A stretch of DNA of 56,069 bases from a bacterium (GTDB lineage: Bacteria > Krumholzibacteriota > Krumholzibacteriia > LZORAL124-64-63): the NCBI GenBank assembly GCA_024223715.1, contig JAAEOA010000241.1, positions 1 to 56,069 on the forward strand, read 5' to 3'. Numbering within the stretch: the first letter of the stretch is position 1; every line of letters starts with the position of its first letter. Below the pieces are notes generated by a model. It saw nothing but the letters and a program-made list of their open reading frames with translations, was not told the DNA's origin and made no database searches. This document shows positions 16,725 to 24,598 of the stretch, piece after piece. Made by a program: the position numbers and the translations under genes.

Positions 16725-18211
16725 TGAAAAATCAGCGCTGGAATGCAACACCACCTCCTTCACTTTTCGAGCAGGGAGTTTCCGGTCGCCGGGCGATGAC
16801 TTTCCCACGTTGGGATGGCGAGTCCGTCGAAACTCAGTTGCCCAAAGAAGCTTGTCGTGCTGAGGTTTGTGACCTCCCTTCGGTTAGTGAACCTGAAGTG
16901 ATGCGTCACTTCACTCAGTTGAGCACTTTGAATCATCACATTGAACGGGGAATGTATCCCCTGGGCAGTTGCACCATGAAATACAATCCTCGACTCAACG
17001 AAAAAATTGCCGGTCTGGCCGGCCTTGCCGATTTGCACCCCGAACAGAATGCAGCAGACATTCAAGGGTTGCTTTCTTCACTCAAGCTCCTTGAAAAAAG
17101 TCTGAATGTAATTACAGGTTTTGACCATTGCAGCCTTCATCCGGCTGCCGGGGCCCATGGTGAATATCTGGGTATGCTGGTCATTCGAGCCTTCCATTTG
17201 GCCCGCGCCGACCGTGACCGGGTCGAGATTCTAATTCCGGATTCAGCCCATGGAACCAATCCCGCCTCAGTGGTAATTGCCGGCATGAAACCGCGAACCA
17301 TCAAGTCGCGAGATGATGGCCGCATTGATTTGAATGCTTTACGCGAAGCTGTGGGAGAGACCACTGCAGGCATCATGATCACCAATCCCAATACTCTGGG
17401 CTTGTTTGAAAATGACATCCGCGAAGTTGCAGATATTATCCATGAGGCAGGTGGAAAACTATACATGGATGGCGCAAACATGAACGCCATTATGGGTAAA
17501 ACCCGCCCCGGAGACATGGGCTTCGATGTGGTTCATTTGAACCTGCACAAAACCTTCAGCACACCTCATGGTGGTGGCGGACCCGGTGCCGGGCCTATCT
17601 GTGTGGCCAAAGAATTGGCTCCATTCCTGCCCGGTCCCTGGATTCACGAAGAAGATGATGGCCGTTTCAGCCTGAAAAAAATTCCCATTCAAGGCAGCAA
17701 CAGCATTCATACTCACTTTGGAAATGTGGGCATTCTGCTGCGGGCATTGGCGTATATTTTGCGTCTGGGTGGAAACGGTTTAACCCGGGCCACTGAAGGC
17801 GCGGTGCTCAATGCCAACTATCTTCTGAAACGTCTGGAAAATATTTTTGAAGTGAAGCATTCGACTGGTTGCTTGCATGAGTTTGTTGCCAGCGGTACTC
17901 CCTGGAAGGCTGAATTTGGCGTACGGACTTTGGACATAGCCAAACGCATGCTGGACTACGGAGTTCATGCTCCCACAATATATTTCCCACTCATTGTTGA
18001 TGAAGCCTTTATGGTTGAACCCACAGAGACTGAGTCTCTGGAAAGTCTCAACAATCTGGTGGAAATTCTGCAGGCTATTCATCAGGAAGCCAAAGACACT
18101 CCTGAATTGGTGACCGGCGCCCCACATTCAACTCCGGCTGGAAGGCTGGATGAAGCCAGTGCAGCAAGAAATCCTGATCTGAGCTGGGCCGGGCCTTGCA
18201 ATTGCGGGTGA
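16724..18211 (+). CDS. gcvPB: glycine dehydrogenase (decarboxylating) subunit 2, P protein beta half
   Basis: The 495-residue PLP subunit decarboxylates glycine and passes the aminomethyl group to GcvH. The PLP lysine lies in VHLNLHKTFSTPHGGGGPG, about residue 275. Other landmarks are RGMYPLGSCTMKYNPRLNEK, PAAGAHGEYLGMLVIRA and IPDSAHGTNPASV. The start codon overlaps the gcvPA stop by one base (TAATG), with GGAGG at 16712-16716, so translation of the two subunits is likely coupled. The length matches other bacterial GcvPB proteins. Confidence 0.97.
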   Translation: MKNQRWNATPPPSLFEQGVSGRRAMTFPRWDGESVETQLPKEACRAEVCDLPSVSEPEVMRHFTQLSTLNHHIERGMYPLGSCTMKYNPRLNEKIAGLAGLADLHPEQNAADIQGLLSSLKLLEKSLNVITGFDHCSLHPAAGAHGEYLGMLVIRAFHLARADRDRVEILIPDSAHGTNPASVVIAGMKPRTIKSRDDGRIDLNALREAVGETTAGIMITNPNTLGLFENDIREVADIIHEAGGKLYMDGANMNAIMGKTRPGDMGFDVVHLNLHKTFSTPHGGGGPGAGPICVAKELAPFLPGPWIHEEDDGRFSLKKIPIQGSNSIHTHFGNVGILLRALAYILRLGGNGLTRATEGAVLNANYLLKRLENIFEVKHSTGCLHEFVASGTPWKAEFGVRTLDIAKRMLDYGVHAPTIYFPLIVDEAFMVEPTETESLESLNNLVEILQAIHQEAKDTPELVTGAPHSTPAGRLDEASAARNPDLSWAGPCNCG

Positions 18212-18215
18212 TTTT

Positions 18216-18950
18216 ATGGCTGTTTTGAAAGTTCATTTTGACGGCGCTTTAACCGGTGCCGTCAACATGAAAAAAGATACTGAGTTGTTAGCTGCTCACC
18301 ATCCGGGAAACGATCCGGTTTTGCGTTTGTATCGGTGGAAGCCAGCGGCAGTTACAATCGGCTACAATCAGGATTTTAATAATTTTAATCAAGAGGCCAT
18401 CAGCTCCTGTGGTTTTGGTTTGGTCAAAAGACCCACGGGCGGTCGGGCTATTTTCCACGCCGACGAACTGACTTATTCTCTAACTGGAACTTCCCCTGGG
18501 CCTCTTTTTGGGAACTCCCTGCACGAATCTTATATGAAAATAAATGAGGCTCTGGTTTTGTTTTTGAAAAGGCTTGGACTGGAGCCTGAAATCAGCGGTG
18601 GAGAAAGCCGAAACGATATGAAGTCGCTGGTTTGTTTCAAGTCTGCGGGCAAACATGAAATAAGGGTTGGTGGCAGGAAATTGGTGGGATCGGCCCAACG
18701 CAGAACGCGGGGCGTTTTTTTACAACACGGATCCATTCTTGTGGGCCCGGGGCATCTGCAGCTGCCTGACTTTCTCCTTCCAGACAGCAAAGGTATTGGA
18801 ATGTCCCGTCAGGAGCTGGCCGCCCTGACTACCGATTTGCAACAGGAACTCAATATATCTGTAAGTGAAGACCAATACGGTCAGTGGGATGAAGAAATAG
18901 CCGGTTGTTTTTCTGAAATACTGAATCTCGATCTGGTCCTCGAAAAATAG
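18216..18950 (+). CDS. lipM: LipM-like octanoyltransferase / lipoate-protein ligase family
   Basis: The 244-residue protein has the BPL/LPL catalytic fold. VKRPTGGRAIFHADELTYSL, a cysteine in LVCFKSAGKHEI and the following GGRKLVGSAQRR with LQHGSILVG match LipM of Bacillus-type lipoate synthesis, where the cysteine carries the octanoyl group. The expected reaction is transfer of octanoate from acyl carrier protein to GcvH, before sulfur insertion by LipA (not in the window). The position four bases after gcvPB supports GcvH as the acceptor. A lipoate-protein ligase (LplA) that uses free lipoate is the alternative; the cysteine makes LipM more likely. The ribosome site is weak (GGGTGA). Confidence 0.8.
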   Translation: MAVLKVHFDGALTGAVNMKKDTELLAAHHPGNDPVLRLYRWKPAAVTIGYNQDFNNFNQEAISSCGFGLVKRPTGGRAIFHADELTYSLTGTSPGPLFGNSLHESYMKINEALVLFLKRLGLEPEISGGESRNDMKSLVCFKSAGKHEIRVGGRKLVGSAQRRTRGVFLQHGSILVGPGHLQLPDFLLPDSKGIGMSRQELAALTTDLQQELNISVSEDQYGQWDEEIAGCFSEILNLDLVLEK

Positions 18951-19004
18951 AAAACACCCCGACAACTCCGATCACCATACCATCCACGAAGAGTCGCCGG
19001 GGCG
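18943..19004 (-). terminator. strand-specific intrinsic terminator for the TraF/FadL-like gene
   Basis: Read on the minus strand, CGCCCCGGCGACTC (19004-18991) pairs with GAGTTGTCGGGGTG (18968-18955) over 14 continuous pairs, three of them G-U wobbles. The U-rich TTTTCTATTTTT (18954-18943) follows directly. On the plus strand the wobbles become A-C mismatches, so it should work only for the minus-strand gene that ends at 19027. It overlaps the last bases of lipM. Confidence 0.8.
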
Positions 19005-19026
19005 AATTCAAATTTTTGTTTTCACT

Positions 19027-20316
19027 TTAGAATTCCAGTGATGACCCCATGGCAAAGGCCACGCCTTTGGTTTTGTTGGGGTCGAGTCCACCACGGGAAA
19101 CTGCTGCCAGATCAACGCGCCAGAATCCCAATTTCAAGCCCAGTCCTGCGCTGGCACCAGTACCGGCAACGCCACCCACGCTCAATCCGAAGCGGGGTTG
19201 AACAATGCCCGTTATCCACCATTCAGTTCCCACGTGAAAATGGGGGGTAGTGCTGGTGATTCCACGGTTTTCAAAACCCTGAACGTAATCGAAAGCAACG
19301 TCAAAAGAACCAAACCTGTTGGCAGCACCGAAACGCAACTGGCGGGGCAGGGTTGTACTGTAACCTTCGGCAGCATAGCTGGTGTCCGAGTTGGCAACGG
19401 CCTCGCCAAGGTCCTCATTCAAAGCATTGATATCCGCAGCGTTGACCCGGTAGTCATTGGCCTGTACGTTGCGGTTCCAGTCGATGTTGGTGTACAGGTT
19501 TTCCATGGACAAACCAAGAGTCCAGCCTTTGGGTGCTTGCAGGGCCAAACCAAAATCCAGGCCATAGCCCTGGCCGCCTTCGCTACTTATTGTTGAGACA
19601 TATGCTTCGCCGGAAATTTCTTCCGTTCCGGTGTGCAATTCTCCGGATGCCTCTTCAATGTGCATTTCATAAAGGCCGTGCAAATATTTTGCGCTGAACC
19701 CGTAACTGAGCCGACTACGTTCTCCCGTACTCAAAACGCCACCATAAGAAATCCCGGCTGAGCCCAAGGCATAACCTTCTCCATTGGTATTGCTGAAATC
19801 AACGGTTTCTCCCAATTGATTGCCAAACAAAACCAGGTCAAAATAATCTTTATCCAGATTTCCTGACCCTGCTCCAACCGCATTAAAAGTTAAAGCAAAA
19901 GAGCCTGCCTGAAGGCCCAATACTGAAGCGTTAACATTTCCGTCAAGTTTGAAACCACTGTCTGGAATGTCGTTCAAAAGTTGTTCTTTGGCTGCTGTAT
20001 CCAAATAGGATCCGGTAATTTCATTGTACCGATCCAAACTCAGAGCGTTGTTGTGAATGTCAACTGCGGCTGCCGCCAGTCCCACGCTGAACCCATCACT
20101 GAAAGCAAGGTTTGCTGGGTTGTAGTTGGGTGCATCCAGACCGCGGGCTGTAGCTACACCTGTGCCACCCATACCCCAGGATCGAACCGAGCCTTGAGCC
20201 CAGGCTATTTGAGGCATTAATCCGGTCATCAGGGCCAGGCCTGTTGCTACGATTGTGACAGCCACCATGGCTTTGCCCCGACCGTATTTCATTCCCGTAA
20301 AATTACTGCGTTTCAT
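19027..20316 (-). CDS. TraF/FadL-like outer-membrane beta-barrel protein
   Basis: The 429-residue precursor has a signal peptide ending IAWA, then SVRSWGMGGTGVATARGLDAPNYNPANLA. This opening is shared by a family often labelled conjugal transfer TraF (PF13729-like) and by FadL-like barrels. The remainder alternates short amphipathic strands with Gly and Asn turns and ends in a terminal aromatic residue (SSLEF), as beta-barrels do. Nothing nearby supports conjugation, so an outer-membrane channel or structural barrel is the safer reading. The ATG at 20316 has GGAAGG upstream and begins the signal peptide; the longer frame to 20370 is not supported. It follows the lipoprotein gene by 70 nt and is probably in its operon. 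Confidence 0.75.
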   Translation of the reverse strand: MKRSNFTGMKYGRGKAMVAVTIVATGLALMTGLMPQIAWAQGSVRSWGMGGTGVATARGLDAPNYNPANLAFSDGFSVGLAAAAVDIHNNALSLDRYNEITGSYLDTAAKEQLLNDIPDSGFKLDGNVNASVLGLQAGSFALTFNAVGAGSGNLDKDYFDLVLFGNQLGETVDFSNTNGEGYALGSAGISYGGVLSTGERSRLSYGFSAKYLHGLYEMHIEEASGELHTGTEEISGEAYVSTISSEGGQGYGLDFGLALQAPKGWTLGLSMENLYTNIDWNRNVQANDYRVNAADINALNEDLGEAVANSDTSYAAEGYSTTLPRQLRFGAANRFGSFDVAFDYVQGFENRGITSTTPHFHVGTEWWITGIVQPRFGLSVGGVAGTGASAGLGLKLGFWRVDLAAVSRGGLDPNKTKGVAFAMGSSLEF

Positions 20317-20386
20317 GACGCTTTCCTTCCGTACTCTTAATATTTCCAGGTGAGCCGCGGGAAAATCCACGAACTCAAAATGATTG

Positions 20387-22462
20387 TTACCACTGGTCGT
20401 TCACATGGACATCCATCTGAATGATTCCGCGAACTTCCAGATAATCCGTTGATAGCATACGCACCGGGTTGCCGCTGCTACTTGGCAAGCGCACTTCGAG
20501 CAAAGTGTGCAAGCCTTGACGGGCCAGCAGTTGGGCGTCTTCAAGAGTTAATATTACTTCCGGCGTACTGATTACCGATTGGCTGACAAGGTGAGTTACA
20601 GGATCCACTTCGGCGGCATCGACCATCAGGGGCCCAATTTCCAGCAGTGGGCTGGTGGCCAAAGTGCTGGTATCGGTTCCCGCTTTAATAAAGAGTTCAA
20701 CACCAACGGGAAGATGGTTAAGAATTTCTGTTTGTATGCGTGCACCCAGGGCGTGGTCAGTGATCATGTCGCGCATGTCCTGATCCAAGTCCAGAGCGGA
20801 AGGGTCGGTATCCAAAGTGGTGCCGGTAATGATGACCTCTACCGGTGCCGTAATATCGTAATCGACAATGGCAAAATCGTCTGCGTGAACGGTACCACTC
20901 TCACCGTTGCCACCCACTTCAACATTACCGGAAAGGCTAATACTCGTGGGTAAGTTGTTCAGGAATGCAACAATTGAACTATTGGTTTGATCCAGAACAA
21001 GATCAGTGGTTATTGCTCTGGACTCAGCTGCCAATATTCGTTCGCTGACGAGCATGGTTACCGTTTGACCAGCAGCCGAAGTACCCGACAGAGTCAGGTC
21101 AAGATCTGCCGGCAGACCGGCACTGTTGGTGACGTGTAAAACCATGCTGGCAGCTACCAGTTCAAAGCCTTCCATTTCATCGGGCAAATCAATTTCTTCC
21201 ACGATTGGGTCAATGGGAATGGAATACTGAGGAACGATTCCAGTCACGCTGCTGAAGGAAATAGAGCCACCTTGCAAATCGGCCGTCAAACCCGAGCTGG
21301 CAGATAAGGCAACATTGGCACCTTCACTACCTGGAGTGGTGATATCGACGATGGCTTGAAGAACCGAAAGTGGTGCTCCGGACGAAGAAAGGATATAACC
21401 ACTGAAGTCAATAGTTCGCTGTTCCTGCTGCCCAGCGGCCAGGTCAAAAGTTACGCTTAATGGCGCGCCCGCCAGATTGGTCAAATCATTCCAGGTCATA
21501 ACTGCCTGGGCTGCCATGGGCATATCGTTGGTTAAATTCAGACCTACGGAACCGCTGGAAATAATTGCGTGTTCCAATTCAAAGTCTGCGGGCAGTTCAG
21601 TGTCAAAACTGGTTTGGAAACTTTGAGCTCCCACAACAGCAACCGCTGAAGAAACCACCAAGTCAATAAATTGAGCATCAATAATAATGCTGTCGGTCCC
21701 GTTCACTGTGACCACCTGGCCACCACTGCCAGGGGAATTGCCAACCAGCCTTACAACAACATCACCAGGAAGAGTGACGCCGGAAAGATCGGCCGTTTGG
21801 GTGGAAGTTCCACCGGAGGCCAACTCAGGGAAGACAAAAGTTGCCACGACGGAATCATCGGATGGATCTTCCAAATTCATGACGATCTGGTTTGGTCCGG
21901 AGTTGGCTCCTACAGTAACAGGCAGGCCATTACTCAGAGTAACCGAAGCGGTACCACTGGCTAGAACGGCACTGTCAAGGTTAGGGACATCCTGGGCCGC
22001 ACTGAGGACATCAATGGGGAAACCCGGGACAATGGTCAGCAGATTTGTAGCGCCACTGGCTGCGGGCCAAATGTCGCCCAATTCAAAGGGGTAGTTCATG
22101 GGCGCCATGGCTTCGAGGCTGAAATTCCCAAGTCCCTGTTCAATACTTTGGGATCCAATGTCGGCAGAAAGTTCAAAGTCAAATCCCATGGTGTCGGGGT
22201 CACCTTCGATGAAAAAGCTGAGACTTCCATCGTCAGCAATTTCCAAAAAATCTTCGTCTTCGATGGCTTCCAGAATTTCCATGCGTTCAACACCCAGAGG
22301 GATGGTCAGGGTTGTGTCGAAGGTAGGCATTTCCGGTTCATTGAATTCGCAACCGCCAAAAAGGGTTAGGGCAGCCGAAATAACCATACTAAAAAGGACC
22401 AAGCGCATTTGCCCGGTGTGGCGTCTCGTTCCTTTTCTATGGTTTTGGTTTCTGGTTGTCAT
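20387..22462 (-). CDS. large beta-rich lipoprotein, function unknown
   Basis: The 691-residue precursor has a lipoprotein-type signal (LVLFSMVISAALTLFGGC, lipobox FGGC at about residue 38). The mature protein is acidic and rich in Ser, Thr, Val and Gly with long stretches of predicted beta strands. Segments of similar design recur, each opening with a strand, a Gly/Ser turn and a strand ending ITVDFS or VTLSG-like text, suggesting tandem immunoglobulin-like domains. I do not recognise a family. GAGAGG six bases before the ATG supports this start. Being first in a unit with a FadL/TraF-like barrel, it may act at the outer-membrane surface, but that is inference from position only. Confidence 0.6.
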   Translation of the reverse strand: MTTRNQNHRKGTRRHTGQMRLVLFSMVISAALTLFGGCEFNEPEMPTFDTTLTIPLGVERMEILEAIEDEDFLEIADDGSLSFFIEGDPDTMGFDFELSADIGSQSIEQGLGNFSLEAMAPMNYPFELGDIWPAASGATNLLTIVPGFPIDVLSAAQDVPNLDSAVLASGTASVTLSNGLPVTVGANSGPNQIVMNLEDPSDDSVVATFVFPELASGGTSTQTADLSGVTLPGDVVVRLVGNSPGSGGQVVTVNGTDSIIIDAQFIDLVVSSAVAVVGAQSFQTSFDTELPADFELEHAIISSGSVGLNLTNDMPMAAQAVMTWNDLTNLAGAPLSVTFDLAAGQQEQRTIDFSGYILSSSGAPLSVLQAIVDITTPGSEGANVALSASSGLTADLQGGSISFSSVTGIVPQYSIPIDPIVEEIDLPDEMEGFELVAASMVLHVTNSAGLPADLDLTLSGTSAAGQTVTMLVSERILAAESRAITTDLVLDQTNSSIVAFLNNLPTSISLSGNVEVGGNGESGTVHADDFAIVDYDITAPVEVIITGTTLDTDPSALDLDQDMRDMITDHALGARIQTEILNHLPVGVELFIKAGTDTSTLATSPLLEIGPLMVDAAEVDPVTHLVSQSVISTPEVILTLEDAQLLARQGLHTLLEVRLPSSSGNPVRMLSTDYLEVRGIIQMDVHVNDQW

Positions 22463-22580
22463 GTTTGTCCTCTCAAGTTGGATGGCAACGCTACCGCTTT
22501 GGCGGCCGCGGATGGCGATTCCAATCCAGTGAAAGAATCATACCGCTGAAGAAGTGTTTTTTGACGGGATGCGAATCAGA

Positions 22581-22620
22581 AGTATGAGGAACAACAAGGA
22601 ACAATGAGGAACAGGAAGGA
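22581..22620. repeat. four tandem 10-bp purine-rich repeats in a divergent intergenic region
   Basis: Successive 10-mers AGTATGAGGA, ACAACAAGGA, ACAATGAGGA and ACAGGAAGGA share ACAAnnAGGA. The spacing is one helical turn, so all copies face one side of the DNA. Confidence 0.7.
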
Positions 22621-22725
22621 GTTTTGGAATGGGCTGCCGCCAAATAAGAAAGCTGAAGGAAGGGGCAGGAAGCCACTTGTTCGTTGCATTTTGCCAGACT
22701 ATCAGATTTATGCCAATTTGTTGGG

Positions 22726-22755
22726 TTGACGCTGACAAGGCATCGTCCTTACTAT
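22726..22755 (+). promoter_or_regulatory. putative sigma-70-type promoter for the peptide ABC importer
   Basis: TTGACG (22726-22731), 18-nt spacer, TACTAT (22750-22755). The permease start is 33 nt beyond. The -35 has five of six consensus bases and so does the -10. Confidence 0.6.
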
Positions 22756-22788
22756 CACCACCTGATCACTATCAACCAAAGGTGCCTC

Positions 22789-23769
22789 ATGCTTGTTTGG
22801 CTTGGCCAAAGAATTCTTTCTTCAATCATTCTGGTTTTTCTGCTGCTGACAGCAGTGTTTTTTATTGTGCGCCTGGCTCCCGGCAATCCGATGGATTTAA
22901 TGGTGGGCGAAGACATTCAAAAGAGTGACCGGTTGGCACTGGAGCATCAACTGGGGCTGGATCGGCCTCTGGCGGTGCAGTATTTTTCCTGGCTGGGGAA
23001 TCTGATCCAGGGTGATGCCGGCATCAGTGTGGCCCGGCATGAACCTGTGGCCGATGTTATTGCCGAAACTTTGCCTATTACTCTCATGCTTACTTTGACG
23101 GCCTATTTGCTGCACCTGGTGCTGGCAATTTCTTCGGCAGTGCTCATGAGTTCAAACCGCACCCCGGTTTTTGGGAGCATGATTCAGGCAGTGGGGTTGT
23201 TTTTTTACTCTGTGCCTCCATTCTGGCTTGGGCTCATGTTGATCATGGTATTTGCAGGAATTCTGGGGTGGTTTCCCACCCATGGAATGCATTCTGCCGA
23301 CGCGTCATTTTTGGGACCTATTGCCCAGGCTTGGGATCTTTTGCACCACATGATACTGCCGGTAACTGCTCTGGCTCTCAGCATGTTTATGGGCACTGCC
23401 CGATACTTGCGCACGGGCTTGGCAGAGGTTCTGGACCAGGATTACATTCTGGCAGCCCGCAGTCGGGGAGTGGGGCACTGGCGCATAATGTTCCGACACG
23501 CACTGCCCAACGCTTTGTTACCCCTGGTCACCCTTGTTGGATTGCATTTGCCGTTTCTTCTAGGCGGTGCCCTGGTAATTGAAGTGGTTTTTGGCTGGCC
23601 GGGAATGGGGCGAGTAACGGTTGAGGCCATTGGGGCCCGAGACTATCCCCTGATTATGACCACAACACTGGTCGCCTCTGTGGCAGTGGTTGTCGGTTCA
23701 CTCTTGGCTGACATTCTCTATACCCTTGTTGATCCAAGGGTACGGCAGGGAAGCCGGGAGGGTGGCTGA
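22789..23769 (+). CDS. ABC importer permease, DppB/OppB family
   Basis: The 326-residue inner-membrane protein opens MLVWLGQRILSSIILVFLLL, typical of DppB/OppB, followed by FFIVRLAPGNPMDLM. It has about six hydrophobic helices. The EAA loop that contacts the ATPase is DYILAARSRGVGHWRIMFRH, then LPNALLPLVT. The C-terminal segment GGALVIEVVFGWPGMGRV and ARDYPLIM is a family hallmark. Substrates are probably peptides, or nickel or sugars in some relatives. The ATG at 22789 has AAAGGTG upstream. The stop codon lies just before the partner permease start. Confidence 0.93.
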   Translation: MLVWLGQRILSSIILVFLLLTAVFFIVRLAPGNPMDLMVGEDIQKSDRLALEHQLGLDRPLAVQYFSWLGNLIQGDAGISVARHEPVADVIAETLPITLMLTLTAYLLHLVLAISSAVLMSSNRTPVFGSMIQAVGLFFYSVPPFWLGLMLIMVFAGILGWFPTHGMHSADASFLGPIAQAWDLLHHMILPVTALALSMFMGTARYLRTGLAEVLDQDYILAARSRGVGHWRIMFRHALPNALLPLVTLVGLHLPFLLGGALVIEVVFGWPGMGRVTVEAIGARDYPLIMTTTLVASVAVVVGSLLADILYTLVDPRVRQGSREGG

Positions 23770-23770
23770 G

Positions 23771-24598
23771 GTGTTCATCAAGTTATTAAAAAAGCCTGGG
23801 TTTCTTATCTCGTCATTTCTTCTGGTCCTCGCTTTTCTGGTCCCACTTTTGCCTTTGGACAACCCTTCGGTTCTTGGAAATGCGGCAGACAAATTGCTTA
23901 GCCCTTCGTTTTCTCACCCCATGGGCACTGATATTCACGGCCGTGATGTTTTGTTGCGTTTGATGCACGGAAGTCGTGTCTCGTTAATGGTTGGTTGGGT
24001 TAGCGTATTGGTGACGATTCTGTTAGGCACTTCCGTAGGGCTGGCCGCCGGATTGGGATCCCACCGTGTGGACCGTTTATTGATGCTGATAACAGATCTC
24101 TTCCTGGCTTTTCCCCGTTTGTTCCTCATTCTCCTCCTGGTTTCTCTGGCCAGTCCTTCACTTCTGCTGGTTATGATGGTCATTGGACTGACCGGTTGGA
24201 TGGCTGTGGCCCGTTTGGTCCGCGCGGAGGTTCTTACTCTGCGAGAGCGAGATTATGTTCATGCCGCACAGCAACTGGGCTTGTCTCCCTGGAAAGTGGC
24301 GACTCATCATATCCTGCCCAACCTCTTGCCGATCATTATCGTTACCGCTGCCCTGAGAGTTGGGGGTGCTGTTCTAACCGAAGCATTTCTCAGTTTTCTG
24401 GGTTTGGGTATTCAGGAACCGGGCATCAGCTGGGGAGGCATGATTCAGCAGGGACGAGGTCACCTTCTTGATGGATGGTGGTTAACCACCTTTCCGGGCC
24501 TGGCCATAGCCCTGACAGTTATCGGTTACAATTTGCTGGCCGACGATATCCGCCGACATTTGGACCCACATCATCAGGATGGGAGTTCAACAAAATGA
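23771..24598 (+). CDS. ABC importer permease, DppC/OppC family
   Basis: The 275-residue partner permease contains HPMGTDIHGRDVLLRLMHGSRVS, the standard DppC/OppC segment. The EAA loop RERDYVHAAQQLGLSPWKVATHHILPNLLP and the closing EAFLSFLGLGIQEPGISWGGM follow. I chose the GTG at 23771 because GGGAGG lies eight bases upstream; a GTG nine bases earlier is the alternative. The TGA stop overlaps the ATG of the ATPase gene (ATGA), so the two are translationally coupled. Confidence 0.92.
   Translation: MFIKLLKKPGFLISSFLLVLAFLVPLLPLDNPSVLGNAADKLLSPSFSHPMGTDIHGRDVLLRLMHGSRVSLMVGWVSVLVTILLGTSVGLAAGLGSHRVDRLLMLITDLFLAFPRLFLILLLVSLASPSLLLVMMVIGLTGWMAVARLVRAEVLTLRERDYVHAAQQLGLSPWKVATHHILPNLLPIIIVTAALRVGGAVLTEAFLSFLGLGIQEPGISWGGMIQQGRGHLLDGWWLTTFPGLAIALTVIGYNLLADDIRRHLDPHHQDGSSTK

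Larger units (their letters stand above)
22463..22788. other. 326-bp divergent intergenic region
   Basis: No gene is seen here. It separates the minus-strand lipoprotein unit from the plus-strand ABC importer. It holds the 10-bp repeat array (22581-22620) and a plus-strand promoter candidate (22726-22755). The plus-strand open frame to 22684 is rejected as the permease start because the family N terminus begins at 22789. Confidence 0.7.

Noticed and set aside
19027-20316. Conjugation gene (TraF)
   Set aside because: The family label is common for this barrel type, but no conjugation, relaxase or plasmid genes are near.
22581-22620. CRISPR or insertion-sequence end
   Set aside because: Ten-base tandem units without spacers, inverted ends or a transposase.
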